NCBI RefSeq assembly: GCF_014252955.1
Contig: NZ_JACMIA010000001.1
Span: 992,001-1,056,000 of the forward strand
Direction: 5' to 3'
Source of the DNA: Stappia sp. 28M-7
GTDB taxonomy: Bacteria > Pseudomonadota > Alphaproteobacteria > Rhizobiales > Stappiaceae
DNA: 64,000 bases
A program made the position numbers and the translations under genes. The notes under the pieces are model-generated. The model ran no database searches, was not told where the DNA came from, and saw nothing but the letters and a program-made list of their open reading frames with translations. Positions within the stretch are counted from its first letter, which is position 1. Each line of letters starts with the position of its first letter. Positions 33,575 to 41,911 of this stretch are shown one piece after another.

Positions 33575-34549
33575 TCAAAGCAGCTTCTTCCAGCGGAAGT
33601 AGAGGAAGGTGACAGCCACGGAGGCGATCATGATGCCGAGTGAGAACGGATAGCCGTAGGGCCAGGTGAACTCGGGCATGTCCTGGAAATTCATGCCGTA
33701 GATGGAGGCGATGAGCGTCGGCGGCAGGAAGATAACGGCAAGCACCGAGAAGATCTTGATGATCTGGTTCTGCTCCAGATTGACAAGGCCGACCGTCGCG
33801 TCGAGCAGGAAGTTCAGCCGTGCATCGAGGCCGCCCGCATGTTCGCGGATCGAGCGGATATCCCGGCCGAGCGCCTTTGCGGCGCTTTTCTGCTGGCTGT
33901 TGAGGTTCAGCGTCTTGGCGTGAAGGGCGAGGAACAGGAACAGCCGCTCCAGACTTGCGCAGGCGTCGTGCATGCGGGCGACCTTGAGGCCGATATGGCC
34001 GATCTTCTGGATCGTCGCCTTGTATTGCGTGCTCTTGCGGGTATCGAGGCCTGTCCCGAACACCTGGCTGGAGACCGCGTCGAACTCGGTCGAGCACTCT
34101 TCCACCACATCGGCAGCCCGGTCCGCGATCGCATCCAGCAAGGTGAAGAGGATGTCGCAGGCAGACCGGATCGGTATTCCTTCATGCTGGATCCGGCGGA
34201 CCGCAATCGCCACCGAGGCCGGCTCGCCATGGCGCAAGGAGACGAGACGATCTTTCGTCGCCACCAGGGTCATGGCCGCGGACTTCGGATCGGGATTGCG
34301 GGCAATCAGCGGCATGACCGCCGTCATGATCAGAGCGGACTGAAGTTCGTAGAGGCGTTCGGAGGTTTCGATCGCCGCCATTTCCTCGCGCGTCGGGATC
34401 TCTGTGCCGATCCAGGCTTCCGCCAGCGCTCGTTCTTCTCGCGTGGGAGAGAACAGGTCCACCCAGAGCGCCAAATCGGGAATTCGCATTTCGCTTGAGC
34501 AGCGGATTTCGACAATGCTGCCCGCGTCGAGCGTATAGGCGGTGATCAT
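33575..34549 (-). CDS. CorA-like magnesium/cobalt transporter
   Basis: The 324-aa protein has a long soluble N-terminal domain rich in helices and ends with two membrane segments around the selectivity motif YGMNFQDMPEF. FLPPTLIAS precedes the GMN and FSLGIMIASVAVTFLYF follows it. This is the CorA/MIT family, pentameric inner-membrane channels for Mg2+. Its Mg specificity is inferred from the GMN motif. It is likely the lead gene of a short minus-strand unit with the methyltransferase. Confidence 0.92.
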   Translation of the reverse strand: MITAYTLDAGSIVEIRCSSEMRIPDLALWVDLFSPTREERALAEAWIGTEIPTREEMAAIETSERLYELQSALIMTAVMPLIARNPDPKSAAMTLVATKDRLVSLRHGEPASVAIAVRRIQHEGIPIRSACDILFTLLDAIADRAADVVEECSTEFDAVSSQVFGTGLDTRKSTQYKATIQKIGHIGLKVARMHDACASLERLFLFLALHAKTLNLNSQQKSAAKALGRDIRSIREHAGGLDARLNFLLDATVGLVNLEQNQIIKIFSVLAVIFLPPTLIASIYGMNFQDMPEFTWPYGYPFSLGIMIASVAVTFLYFRWKKLL

Positions 34550-34682
34550 GCGAAAAGGCTCCCGGAGTGTTTCGTTTCCGATCCCGGCAACCTATAGCGC
34601 TTTCTTGTCGGATTTGCCGCACTTAGGGTGAGGGGGCGCCCGATGGGCGCCGCTGCCTGGTCCCTCCCGGCGGCTGCCGGGA

Positions 34683-34829
34683 TCACTTGGCCTTGGGGGC
34701 CGTCGCCTTGACCATGCCGGTCTTGCAGATAGTCGCAGCCGTAACGGCACCGATGCCGACCGGCTTGTAGAGCGAAGCGAGGCTCGGGCGCGGAGCGGGA
34801 GCGGCGGCTTGGGGAGACTTGGAAGTCAT
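34683..34829 (-). CDS. Small hypothetical protein (48 aa)
   Basis: The ORF reads MTSKSPQAAAPAPRPSLASL then a YKPVGIGAVTAATICKTGMV hydrophobic part, ending KATAPKAK. The mild hydrophobic stretch is too short and polar for a clear membrane helix. Related-looking short proteins with YKPVGIGA are familiar from alphaproteobacteria, but I cannot name them. The ribosome binding site is weak. A perfect CRP-type palindrome lies about 100 bp upstream, which raises interest. Confidence 0.4.
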   Translation of the reverse strand: MTSKSPQAAAPAPRPSLASLYKPVGIGAVTAATICKTGMVKATAPKAK

Positions 34830-34928
34830 GACATGGTCCGGGTTTGGTTGCGCCGAGGAACATCCCTTCGGCGATGCGCACAAATCCTCTGTGATTTGGA
34901 CAAAACTAAGGATGCGCCAAGAAAAGAC

Positions 34929-34944
34929 TGTGATGCCAGTCACA
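34929..34944. promoter_or_regulatory. CRP/FNR-type palindrome TGTGA-N6-TCACA
   Basis: TGTGA (34929-34933), TGCCAG, TCACA (34940-34944) is an exact match to the classical CRP consensus half-sites and spacing. It lies between DUF1499 and the 48-aa ORF, both minus strand, about 100 bp upstream of the latter. Binding by a CRP-family protein is inferred. Confidence 0.5.
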
Positions 34945-35071
34945 CTTCCTAACGTCCTGTAACCTTTCGCGATTTTTGGCTGCCGGGAAAATGCCCCAAA
35001 GATGTTCGGAAGGCTTTTTCTTTTCCGCAAAGAAGAAGTGAAATCAACAGGCTGACGATATCAAAAAGGCG

Positions 35072-36043
35072 TCACTGCGCCGGCGCTGCGCCCCGGCGGT
35101 CTTCCTCATAAATTTCTGACAAATCATCGGGCAGCTGTTCCAGCGTGGCCGGCTGCTCGCCTGCCTGCTCGCTGACACTGTCCGTCTCCTGCGCTCCCGG
35201 CTTGTTGCCGGGCAGCGGCGGGGGGGCGTTTTCGCGCTGCGGGGCATCGGGATCGAGCAGGGGCAGATCTGCCGGCAGCTCCTCGTCCTCGTTCACCGGC
35301 TCTAGCGTTCCATAGGCTGCAACGAGAACCGCGTCGAGATCCTCGAAGAAGCTGCGGATGCGGTTGGCATTGGCTCCAAGGTCATGCGCGCCGAATCGCG
35401 ATGCGGAGCGGATGTCGAGCCGGGCGCCGACAGGGTCCGGCAGGATGCGCAGGGCAATGTCGTCGCGAAAGGCGAAGACGAGCGAGGTCGCGACCGCCTG
35501 AAAGCGTGTGGGCTCGTCCGGCATTCCCGGGGGCAGTTCCGCGGTAACGGTCCAGCGGTTGCGTATGGCGACCTGGAGCGCTGCCTGGTGCAGATCCGAG
35601 GGCGGAATGCGGAAGCGTCGCGATACCAGGTCGGGATAGGCCTCGGCTTGTGATTCGCCGGTGGTGAAGGGGCGACCGCTCGCCAGTTGCGGCGGATTCT
35701 GCGTGTCCGTGCTGACGTCGGAAAGACGGGGATAGATCGCAAAGGCGTAGAGCGCGACGAAGGCTGGGGAGAGCGCGATCAACCCGTAGAGGAAACCGCG
35801 CACCGCCTTGGCCCAGCCATGACCGCCGCGCTGCCACAGGACCAGCCCTGCGGCCAGCGCCGAGCCGCAGGCCAGCGCGCCCAGCAACAGGCCGAGCGTC
35901 AACAGGACCAGGAACTGCGGGGTCGTGACGATATCGGCCCTGTGGACCAGCGCCGAGATCACAAGAACGGGCAGGGCGAGCCGCCCGAACTGGAGACTGG
36001 CTGCCGCGAGGCGCGACCGGAAAGGGGGCAGGATCTTGCGCAT
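35072..36043 (-). CDS. DUF1499 domain-containing membrane protein
   Basis: The 323-aa protein has three to four N-terminal hydrophobic segments (for example LALPVLVISALVHRADI and FLVLLTLGLLLGALACGSAL). A soluble DUF1499 domain follows, with YPDLVSRRFRIPPSDLHQAA, RNRWTVTAELPPG and RFGAHDLGANANRIRSFFED. A Pro/Glu-rich acidic tail ends the protein. The function of DUF1499 is unknown. It is 91 bp downstream of the acyl-CoA ligase gene on the same strand and may share its transcript. Confidence 0.85.
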   Translation of the reverse strand: MRKILPPFRSRLAAASLQFGRLALPVLVISALVHRADIVTTPQFLVLLTLGLLLGALACGSALAAGLVLWQRGGHGWAKAVRGFLYGLIALSPAFVALYAFAIYPRLSDVSTDTQNPPQLASGRPFTTGESQAEAYPDLVSRRFRIPPSDLHQAALQVAIRNRWTVTAELPPGMPDEPTRFQAVATSLVFAFRDDIALRILPDPVGARLDIRSASRFGAHDLGANANRIRSFFEDLDAVLVAAYGTLEPVNEDEELPADLPLLDPDAPQRENAPPPLPGNKPGAQETDSVSEQAGEQPATLEQLPDDLSEIYEEDRRGAAPAQ

Positions 36044-36134
36044 GCGGCGGGCGGCAACTTTCCTGTGACATCGACCGCGTTTCGACCCAACCGCTTACCA
36101 CGACCGGAGACGAATGCGAACCGCCTTGCGTTTC

Positions 36135-37778
36135 TCAGCCCGTGTCGGCGAACCGGAAGTCGGCAAACTGTTCGCGCAAGCTGGTCTTTTTGATCTTTCC
36201 TGTCGCCGTGTGCGGGATCTCGTCCACGAAGACCACGGCATTCGGCATCCACCAGCTGGCGATCCGGCCCTCCAGCACCTTCAGGATGGCTTCCTCGCTC
36301 GGTGTCCGCCCTTCCTTGGCAACCACCACCAGCAGCGGCCGCTCGTCCCATTTCGGGTGCGGCACGCCGATGACGGCGGCCTCCGCCACATCCGGATGGA
36401 GCAAGGCAAGGTTCTCCAGCTCGATGGTGGAAATCCACTCGCCGCCCGACTTGATCACGTCCTTCGCGCGGTCGGTGATCTGCATGTAGCCATAGGGGTC
36501 GATATGGGCGACGTCGCCGGTATCGAAGAAGCCTTCGTCGTCGAGGATCGGCGTGTCCTCTTCCTTGAAATAGGTGCGCGCCACCGCCGGGCCGCGCACC
36601 TTCAGCCGGCCAAAGGTCTTGCCGTCCCAGGGGCGCTCCTTGCCTTCGTCGTCGGTGACCTTCATCTCCACGCCGAAGGGCGCAAAGCCCTGCTTCTCCT
36701 GCAAATCGAGCAGGGCTTCGCCTTCGAGATCCGCCACTTCCGGCCGGGTCGCGCAGACCGAACCGAGCGGGCTCATCTCGGTCATGCCCCAGGCGTGGCG
36801 CACGCGGACGTCGTAGATCTCTTCGAAGGCCTTGGTGATGGCTCTCGGGCAGGCGGATCCGCCGATCACCACCCGGTCGAGATAGGGCAGCTTGCGCCCG
36901 CTCGCCTCCAGGTGCTGGAGCAGCATCAGCCAGATCGTCGGCACGGCCGCGGTCAGGGACACCTTTTCCCCGTCAAGCAGCTCCCACAGGGCTTCGCCGT
37001 CCATGCGCGGCCCGGGCAGTACCAGGGCGGCCCCCGCCATCGGTGCGGAAAAGGCGAGGGACCAGCCGTTGGCATGGAACAGCGGGACCACCGGCATCAC
37101 GCGATCACGGGACGACAGCCCGAGCATGTCGGGCGTTGCCGCGGTCAGGGCATGCAGCACGTTGGAGCGGTGCGAGTAGACGACGCCCTTCGGGTTTCCG
37201 GTCGTGCCGGAGGTGTAGCACATGCCGGCGGCCGCGCTCTCGTCGAGCTCCGCCCAGGCGAAGTCGGCATCGGTCTCGGCCAGCCATTCCTCGTAGGGAA
37301 CGGCATCGAACCCGGTCGCGGGCAGGTGCGCCTCGTCGGTGAGCACGATCACCTGCTCGACGGTGGTCAGATGCGGCAAGACCTTCTCCACCAGCGGCAG
37401 AAAGGTCAGGTCGACCAGCAGGAAGCGATCTTCGGCGTGATTGATGATCCAGATGATCTGGTCGGGAAACAGGCGCGGGTTGACCGTGTGGTAGATGGCG
37501 CCGATGCCCATCAGCCCGTACCACGCCTCCATGTGGCGCCAGGTGTTCCAGGCGAGCGTCGCCAAGCGGTCGCCCTCGCGAATGCCGGCCTTCTGCAGCC
37601 GCTTGGCGAGTTGCAGCGAACGGGTGCGCAGCGTCTTGTAGGTGGTGCGGTGGATCGGTCCTTCGACCGATCGCGAGACGATTTCGCGATCCGGGTGGTT
37701 GCGCGCGGCATGGTCGAGAATGCGGGTACAGGTCAGCGACCAGTCCTGCATCAGACCGGCCATCCTCGGCTCTGGCAT
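36135..37778 (-). CDS. AMP-dependent acyl-CoA synthetase (medium/long-chain or DmdB-like)
   Basis: The 547-aa enzyme has the ANL signature CYTSGTTGNPKGVVYSHR, the adenylation loop VPLFHANGWSL and WGMTEMSPLG, the hinge DRAKDVIKSGGEWIS and the C-terminal catalytic Lys in TATGKIKKTSL. It activates a carboxylic acid to acyl-CoA via an acyl-AMP. The N-terminus MAGLMQDWSLTCTRILDHAA and EGPIHRTTY segment resemble the fatty-acid/DmdB branch. GAGAGGAAACCC supports the ATG at 37778 over 37799. It could feed substrates to the acyl-CoA dehydrogenase at 27979, but they are not adjacent. Confidence 0.92.
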   Translation of the reverse strand: MPEPRMAGLMQDWSLTCTRILDHAARNHPDREIVSRSVEGPIHRTTYKTLRTRSLQLAKRLQKAGIREGDRLATLAWNTWRHMEAWYGLMGIGAIYHTVNPRLFPDQIIWIINHAEDRFLLVDLTFLPLVEKVLPHLTTVEQVIVLTDEAHLPATGFDAVPYEEWLAETDADFAWAELDESAAAGMCYTSGTTGNPKGVVYSHRSNVLHALTAATPDMLGLSSRDRVMPVVPLFHANGWSLAFSAPMAGAALVLPGPRMDGEALWELLDGEKVSLTAAVPTIWLMLLQHLEASGRKLPYLDRVVIGGSACPRAITKAFEEIYDVRVRHAWGMTEMSPLGSVCATRPEVADLEGEALLDLQEKQGFAPFGVEMKVTDDEGKERPWDGKTFGRLKVRGPAVARTYFKEEDTPILDDEGFFDTGDVAHIDPYGYMQITDRAKDVIKSGGEWISTIELENLALLHPDVAEAAVIGVPHPKWDERPLLVVVAKEGRTPSEEAILKVLEGRIASWWMPNAVVFVDEIPHTATGKIKKTSLREQFADFRFADTG

Positions 37779-37878
37779 GGGTTTCCTCTCCTCCGGCAAG
37801 TGCCTCTTGTGACGAGGCTTTTCTTGCGGAGAAGCATAGCACCGGCCACGGGGGGCCTGTCCAGCGGTCGCCCGGGCG

Positions 37879-38595
37879 TCAGTTTCGGACGATCAGCGTC
37901 TCGATCCAGTCGATGGCTGCGCTCAAGGAGCCGGCGACATGGTCGGCATGCGGGGCAAGCACCTCTGCCCCGACGGTGCCGGTCGTGACCGCCAGTGTCC
38001 TCGTGCCGGCCGCCTGGCCGGCATGCATGTCGTGCAGGCTGTCGCCGACCATCACCACTTCCTGCGGATCAAGACCGAGAGCTGCGCAGAAGCCCGAGAC
38101 CATGCCGGGCGAGGGTTTCGCCCCATGCCCGCTGTCGAAGCCGATCACCGCTGCAAAGCGCTGCGTCAGGCCAAGGGCGTCGAGCTGCGCCAGAGCGGAG
38201 GCTTCCGCATCGTTGGTGGCGATGCCGAGCGCCAGCCCATGGCCGGCGAGCCGGTCGAGCGCGGGCACCAGGTCGTCGAAGGGCGACAGGTGCGGCAGGC
38301 TCATGGCGCCGATGCGGGCGTTGATGTCCTCGGCAAGCGCCTTGGGATCGGACAGTCCGAGGATCTCGGCAAAGGCGTCGGCGATATCGTCGTTGGAACC
38401 GGCGATCAGCACCGAGTCCGCCTCGAAACGTACCGCCTCCAGATCGAAGCCCGCTGCCGCGGCGAGCCGCTCGGCCTTCAGCCGGTCTCCGGCCGCAAGC
38501 TCGCTCATCAAGGTGTGGAACGTCGGCGCCCAGGTGTTCTGGAAGTCGATCAGCGTGCCGTCCTTGTCGAACAGCACTGCGCGCACGGACGCCAT
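37879..38595 (-). CDS. HAD-superfamily phosphatase (phosphoglycolate phosphatase-like)
   Basis: The 238-aa protein has HAD motif I VLFDKDGTLIDF, motif II GIATNDAEAS, the Lys of motif III in GAKPSPG, and motif IV MVGDSLHDMHAG. It is close to the neighbouring gene product (for example the GFDSGHGAKPSPG and MVGDSLHDMHA segments), so the pair looks like a tandem duplication. HADs of this size act on phosphoglycolate, nucleotides or sugar phosphates; the substrate is not clear. Its ATG comes 2 bases after the upstream gene's stop. Confidence 0.88.
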   Translation of the reverse strand: MASVRAVLFDKDGTLIDFQNTWAPTFHTLMSELAAGDRLKAERLAAAAGFDLEAVRFEADSVLIAGSNDDIADAFAEILGLSDPKALAEDINARIGAMSLPHLSPFDDLVPALDRLAGHGLALGIATNDAEASALAQLDALGLTQRFAAVIGFDSGHGAKPSPGMVSGFCAALGLDPQEVVMVGDSLHDMHAGQAAGTRTLAVTTGTVGAEVLAPHADHVAGSLSAAIDWIETLIVRN

Positions 38596-38597
38596 GG

Positions 38598-39305
38598 TCA
38601 GGCTGCCCTGCCGAGGGCCACGGGCAGCAGATCGGACATGCGCTCGATCACCAGATCCGCCTCGCTCACCAGCCGCTCGCGCGGGATCGCCCCCGTCGTC
38701 ACCGCGATGCGCATCATGCCGGCGGCCCGTGCCGCGTGCATGTCGTGCAGGCTGTCTCCGACCATGGCGATCTCGCCCGGCTCGAGCCCGACATGGCGGG
38801 CGAAGGCGAGAAGCTGACCGGGCTCGGGCTTCGACCCGTGGCCGCTGTCATAGCCGGCCAGGAAGGTGAAGGCCTCGCCGAGGCCGAGAGCCTGCATCTG
38901 CTTGCGCGCGGACGCCTCGGTGCCGTTGGTGGCGATGCCGAGCGGCATGCCGCTGCCGTTCAGCGCGGTCAGTGTGTCCACCACGCTGTCGAACGGAGTG
39001 ACCGTGCGGTCGCAATGGTCCAGCAGGATCGTCTCGATGCGCTCCAGCATCGCCTGCGAGTCCGGTTCGCCGATCACCTCTGCCCAGCCGGCCGAATAGT
39101 CCTTCGGCGACTGCACCTTGAGGACCGACGGGCCGGTAAACCGCGCCTGGGCGACGTCGAACATGGCAAGCTCCTGCAGCGTCTCCAGAAGCGCTTCGTC
39201 GCCGCGCGCCAGGTCCTTCAGGACAAGCGCGATGGCTGGGCCCCAGGTGCTGTCGAAGTCGGTCAGGGTTCCGTCGCGGTCGAACAATACGGCCTTGATG
39301 CGCAT
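38598..39305 (-). CDS. HAD-superfamily phosphatase, tandem paralogue
   Basis: The 235-aa protein carries motif I VLFDRDGTLTDF, motif II GIATNGTEAS, the motif III Lys in GHGSKPEPG and motif IV MVGDSLHDMHAA. It matches the following gene in order and spacing of all motifs. The start at 39305 (MRIKAVLFD) is chosen because the motif I strand must be near the N-terminus; the open frame to 39362 lacks homology. The two enzymes probably arose by local duplication and may differ in substrate. Confidence 0.88.
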   Translation of the reverse strand: MRIKAVLFDRDGTLTDFDSTWGPAIALVLKDLARGDEALLETLQELAMFDVAQARFTGPSVLKVQSPKDYSAGWAEVIGEPDSQAMLERIETILLDHCDRTVTPFDSVVDTLTALNGSGMPLGIATNGTEASARKQMQALGLGEAFTFLAGYDSGHGSKPEPGQLLAFARHVGLEPGEIAMVGDSLHDMHAARAAGMMRIAVTTGAIPRERLVSEADLVIERMSDLLPVALGRAA

Positions 39306-39424
39306 TGAGGTCTCGTTCGGTGGGAGGTGTCGGGCGGGCATCGACCCGCATTCCGCCGTCACATGCCACGTTCCCCGCCGCCCGTCAAAGGCGATGGAGC
39401 GCGGCGCGGGTCATGGCGTGTCGG

Positions 39425-40345
39425 TCAGGGCAGCTCCAGGCGGCTGCCCAGCGTGAGGGCCGGGGTTTCGCCGGGGGCGATGCCGACGAGCCCGCGTTCG
39501 ATCAGCCATTCGACCTGTGCCAGCACCGACAGCGCTGCCGCCCCGTGCAGCGAGCGGTCGACATCGGCATAGATCGTCGCCACCATTTCCGGGATCGTCC
39601 GGTCTCCGGCGGTGAGCCGGTCGAGGATCGCTTTTTCCCGCGCCTGCCGATGCGCGGCAAGGCCGGCCACATACTCGGCAGGATCGACGACCGCGCCGCC
39701 ATGGCCGGGCAGGTAGCTTGCATCATTGCGTTCCGAGAGCCGTGCAAGCGAGGCCATGTAGGCGCTCATCGAGCCGTCCGGCGGCGCAACGATCGATGTC
39801 GACCACGCCATGACATGGTCGGCGGAAAAGAGCACGCGGCCCTCGTCCAGTGCGAAGGCGAGGTGGTTGGCGGTATGGCCGGGCGTTTCCACCGCCGTCA
39901 GGGTCAGCCCGTCGACGCTTACGCTGTCGCCGCCACACAGCTCGCGGTCGGGCGCGTAGTCGGTATCGGCGCTGGCATCCAGCGGGTTGATCTCGCCCGG
40001 CAGCAGCGCGCGCGCTGCCCGGTGCGGACCGCAGCCGACGAGCGGGGCGCCGGTCATCTCCTTGAGCAGCCTTGCGCCCGGCGAATGGTCCACATGGGTG
40101 TGGGACACCAGGATCGCCGAGATGCGGGTCGCGCCGGCCGCAGCCACGAGCGCCCGTACATGATCGGGATCGGCAGGGCCGGGATCGAGCACCGCCACCT
40201 CGTCGCGCCCGATCAGATAGCTGTTCGTGCCATGCCAGGTGAAGGGACCGCGATTGGGAGCGGTAAGGCGGCGTACCGCGGCTGAAATCTCGACCACCTC
40301 GCCGTGGCGCGGGTCGAAGTCCCGATCATGTCGCAGGGAAACCAT
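39425..40345 (-). CDS. MBL-fold metallo-hydrolase (LACTB2/glyoxalase II-like)
   Basis: The 306-aa protein has the metallo-beta-lactamase signature SHTHVDHSPGARL, an upstream TNSYLIGRDEVAVLDPGPAD, later PGHTANHLAF with SADHVMAW, and the final LPGHGGAV metal ligands. A C-terminal winged-helix-like domain (about 240-295) is as in LACTB2 relatives. It likely hydrolyses a thioester, lactone or RNA, and which one is unknown. The start at 40345 (MVSLRHDRDF) is preferred to 40408, whose extra residues are basic and unconserved. Confidence 0.88.
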   Translation of the reverse strand: MVSLRHDRDFDPRHGEVVEISAAVRRLTAPNRGPFTWHGTNSYLIGRDEVAVLDPGPADPDHVRALVAAAGATRISAILVSHTHVDHSPGARLLKEMTGAPLVGCGPHRAARALLPGEINPLDASADTDYAPDRELCGGDSVSVDGLTLTAVETPGHTANHLAFALDEGRVLFSADHVMAWSTSIVAPPDGSMSAYMASLARLSERNDASYLPGHGGAVVDPAEYVAGLAAHRQAREKAILDRLTAGDRTIPEMVATIYADVDRSLHGAAALSVLAQVEWLIERGLVGIAPGETPALTLGSRLELP

Positions 40346-40692
40346 AGCTTTTGGGGGTCCGTTTCTGATTTTCGCTTTTGCCCGCAGGGAAAAAGTCGGG
40401 TCAGGCAAGTGAGTGGGGTGACCGGCGTTTGCTTCGCAGCCGGCTAATCTTTCGGTTGAAAGATCATTTCTGCCCCCATAACGTCAGTCCTGCATGTGAG
40501 GGGCGGTGTTGCTGAACATTGCCGCGCGGGGAGCCCATCGTGCTCCGGTCGCGCGAGCCGGTCGGCCAATGTCACTCCCTTCCGTGTCACACTAACGTTG
40601 TCAAACTGACCTATGGCCGAGCGAGCGATGCGGGGAGGAGACCCGTCATTCCGTCGCCGCTCGCAAGACCAATTAAAACGGAGAGGTCCGAC
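40346..40692. other. Intergenic region between divergent MBL and polyamine-binding genes
   Basis: This 347-base gap must contain both divergent promoters. The only clear structure is an inverted repeat ATCTTTC / GAAAGAT (40447-40464) with a GGTT loop, which might be an operator. A TTGTCA at 40598-40603 lacks a matching -10. No protein-like ORF was seen. Confidence 0.4.
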
Positions 40693-41811
40693 ATGTCCAT
40701 TTCCCGCCGTTCGGTGCTCAAGGGCTCCGCAGCCGCATCGACCCTGCTTGCCGCCCCGGCCATCCTGAAGGCCGGCGATGCGCTGGCCTCGTCCGGCCAG
40801 GTCAACGTCTTCGCCTGGGGTGACTACATCCAGCAGAACATGATCGACAAGTTCGAGGGCGACACCGGCATCAAGGTGAACCTGTCGACCTATGGCTCCA
40901 ACGACGAGGCCGAGCAGAAACTGCGCGCCGCCGGCGGCAAGGGCTTCGACGTGATCTTCCCGTCGATCACCAACGGCAACAACTACTATCCGGACGGCCT
41001 GCTGCAGCCGGTCGACGAGAGCAAGCTCGCCCTCGACAACCTGATTCCCTCCATGCTGCGCGACAGCGTCCAGCTGGGCGGCACCTATCGCGGCAAGCGT
41101 ATGCTGCTGCCGTTCAACTGGGGCACCGAGGCGATCACCCTCGACAGCAGCCAGTTCAACGCCGACGACGTTTCCTACGGCACGATGTGGTCGCCGGAAG
41201 CTGCCGGCAAGGCCGCCTTCCGCCAGAAGTCGGTGATCATGGGCGTCGGCCTTTATCTGGACGCCACCGGCGAGGTGAAGTCCAACCGCATGCTCGACGT
41301 CTACAAGACCGAGGAAGATGCCCGCCGCGTGTGGGACGCCTGCGCCAAGTTCATCATCGAGCGCAAGGCCAACATCGCCGCGTTCTGGAACAATGCGACC
41401 GAGGCGACCAACGCGTTCAAGCAGGCCGGTGCGACCATCGGCCAGACCTGGGACACCACCGGCCTCCTGCTGAACCGCGAGGATGCCAAGTGGAAGTACC
41501 GCATGCCCAAGGAAGGCGGCATCACCTGGATGGACTCCATGGGCATCCCTTCGGGCGCGGAGAACCTGGAGCAGGGCTATGCCTTCCTCAACGCCATGCT
41601 GGACCCGAAGATGGCTGGCCTGCTGGCGATGAACACGGGCTACAACTCGGCCGTTTCCGGTGCCGCCGAATACGCGGGCGACAACTACAAGGCCCAGTTC
41701 GCCGACGTTTACAATGCCGAGAACCTCGCCAACCTGTGGTGGTGGCAGGCCGACACGCCGTGGTTCGCCACGCTGCGTGAGGAGTATGTGGACAAGATCA
41801 CCAACGCCTGA
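40693..41811 (+). CDS. Extracellular solute-binding protein of a polyamine-type ABC transporter
   Basis: The 372-aa protein begins with a twin-arginine signal (SRRSVLKGSAAASTLLAAP), so export through Tat is likely, as for other alphaproteobacterial PotD-like proteins. The mature part resembles PotD/PotF: VNVFAWGDYIQQNMIDKFEG, FDVIFPSITNGNNYY, PFNWGTEAITLD. Polyamine binding is inferred from similarity and from the transporter behind it. GAGAGG precedes the ATG. A strong terminator follows, so this gene is probably expressed more highly than the downstream ABC genes. Confidence 0.9.
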   Translation: MSISRRSVLKGSAAASTLLAAPAILKAGDALASSGQVNVFAWGDYIQQNMIDKFEGDTGIKVNLSTYGSNDEAEQKLRAAGGKGFDVIFPSITNGNNYYPDGLLQPVDESKLALDNLIPSMLRDSVQLGGTYRGKRMLLPFNWGTEAITLDSSQFNADDVSYGTMWSPEAAGKAAFRQKSVIMGVGLYLDATGEVKSNRMLDVYKTEEDARRVWDACAKFIIERKANIAAFWNNATEATNAFKQAGATIGQTWDTTGLLLNREDAKWKYRMPKEGGITWMDSMGIPSGAENLEQGYAFLNAMLDPKMAGLLAMNTGYNSAVSGAAEYAGDNYKAQFADVYNAENLANLWWWQADTPWFATLREEYVDKITNA

Positions 41812-41825
41812 GGCGCTTGGATCAT

Positions 41826-41860
41826 GCGGATCGCAGCCTTGCGCTGCGATCCGCTTTTTT
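41826..41860 (+). terminator. Rho-independent terminator between binding-protein and ABC genes
   Basis: GCGGATCGCAG (41826-41836) and CTGCGATCCGC (41844-41854) form a perfect 11-bp stem with a 7-base loop followed by six T. Partial read-through would set a high ratio of binding protein to transporter. Confidence 0.88.
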
Positions 41861-41911
41861 GTTTCCGGCCGGGTGCTTTCGGGTCCGGACCACATGCCAG
41901 ACGAGGGGCAA

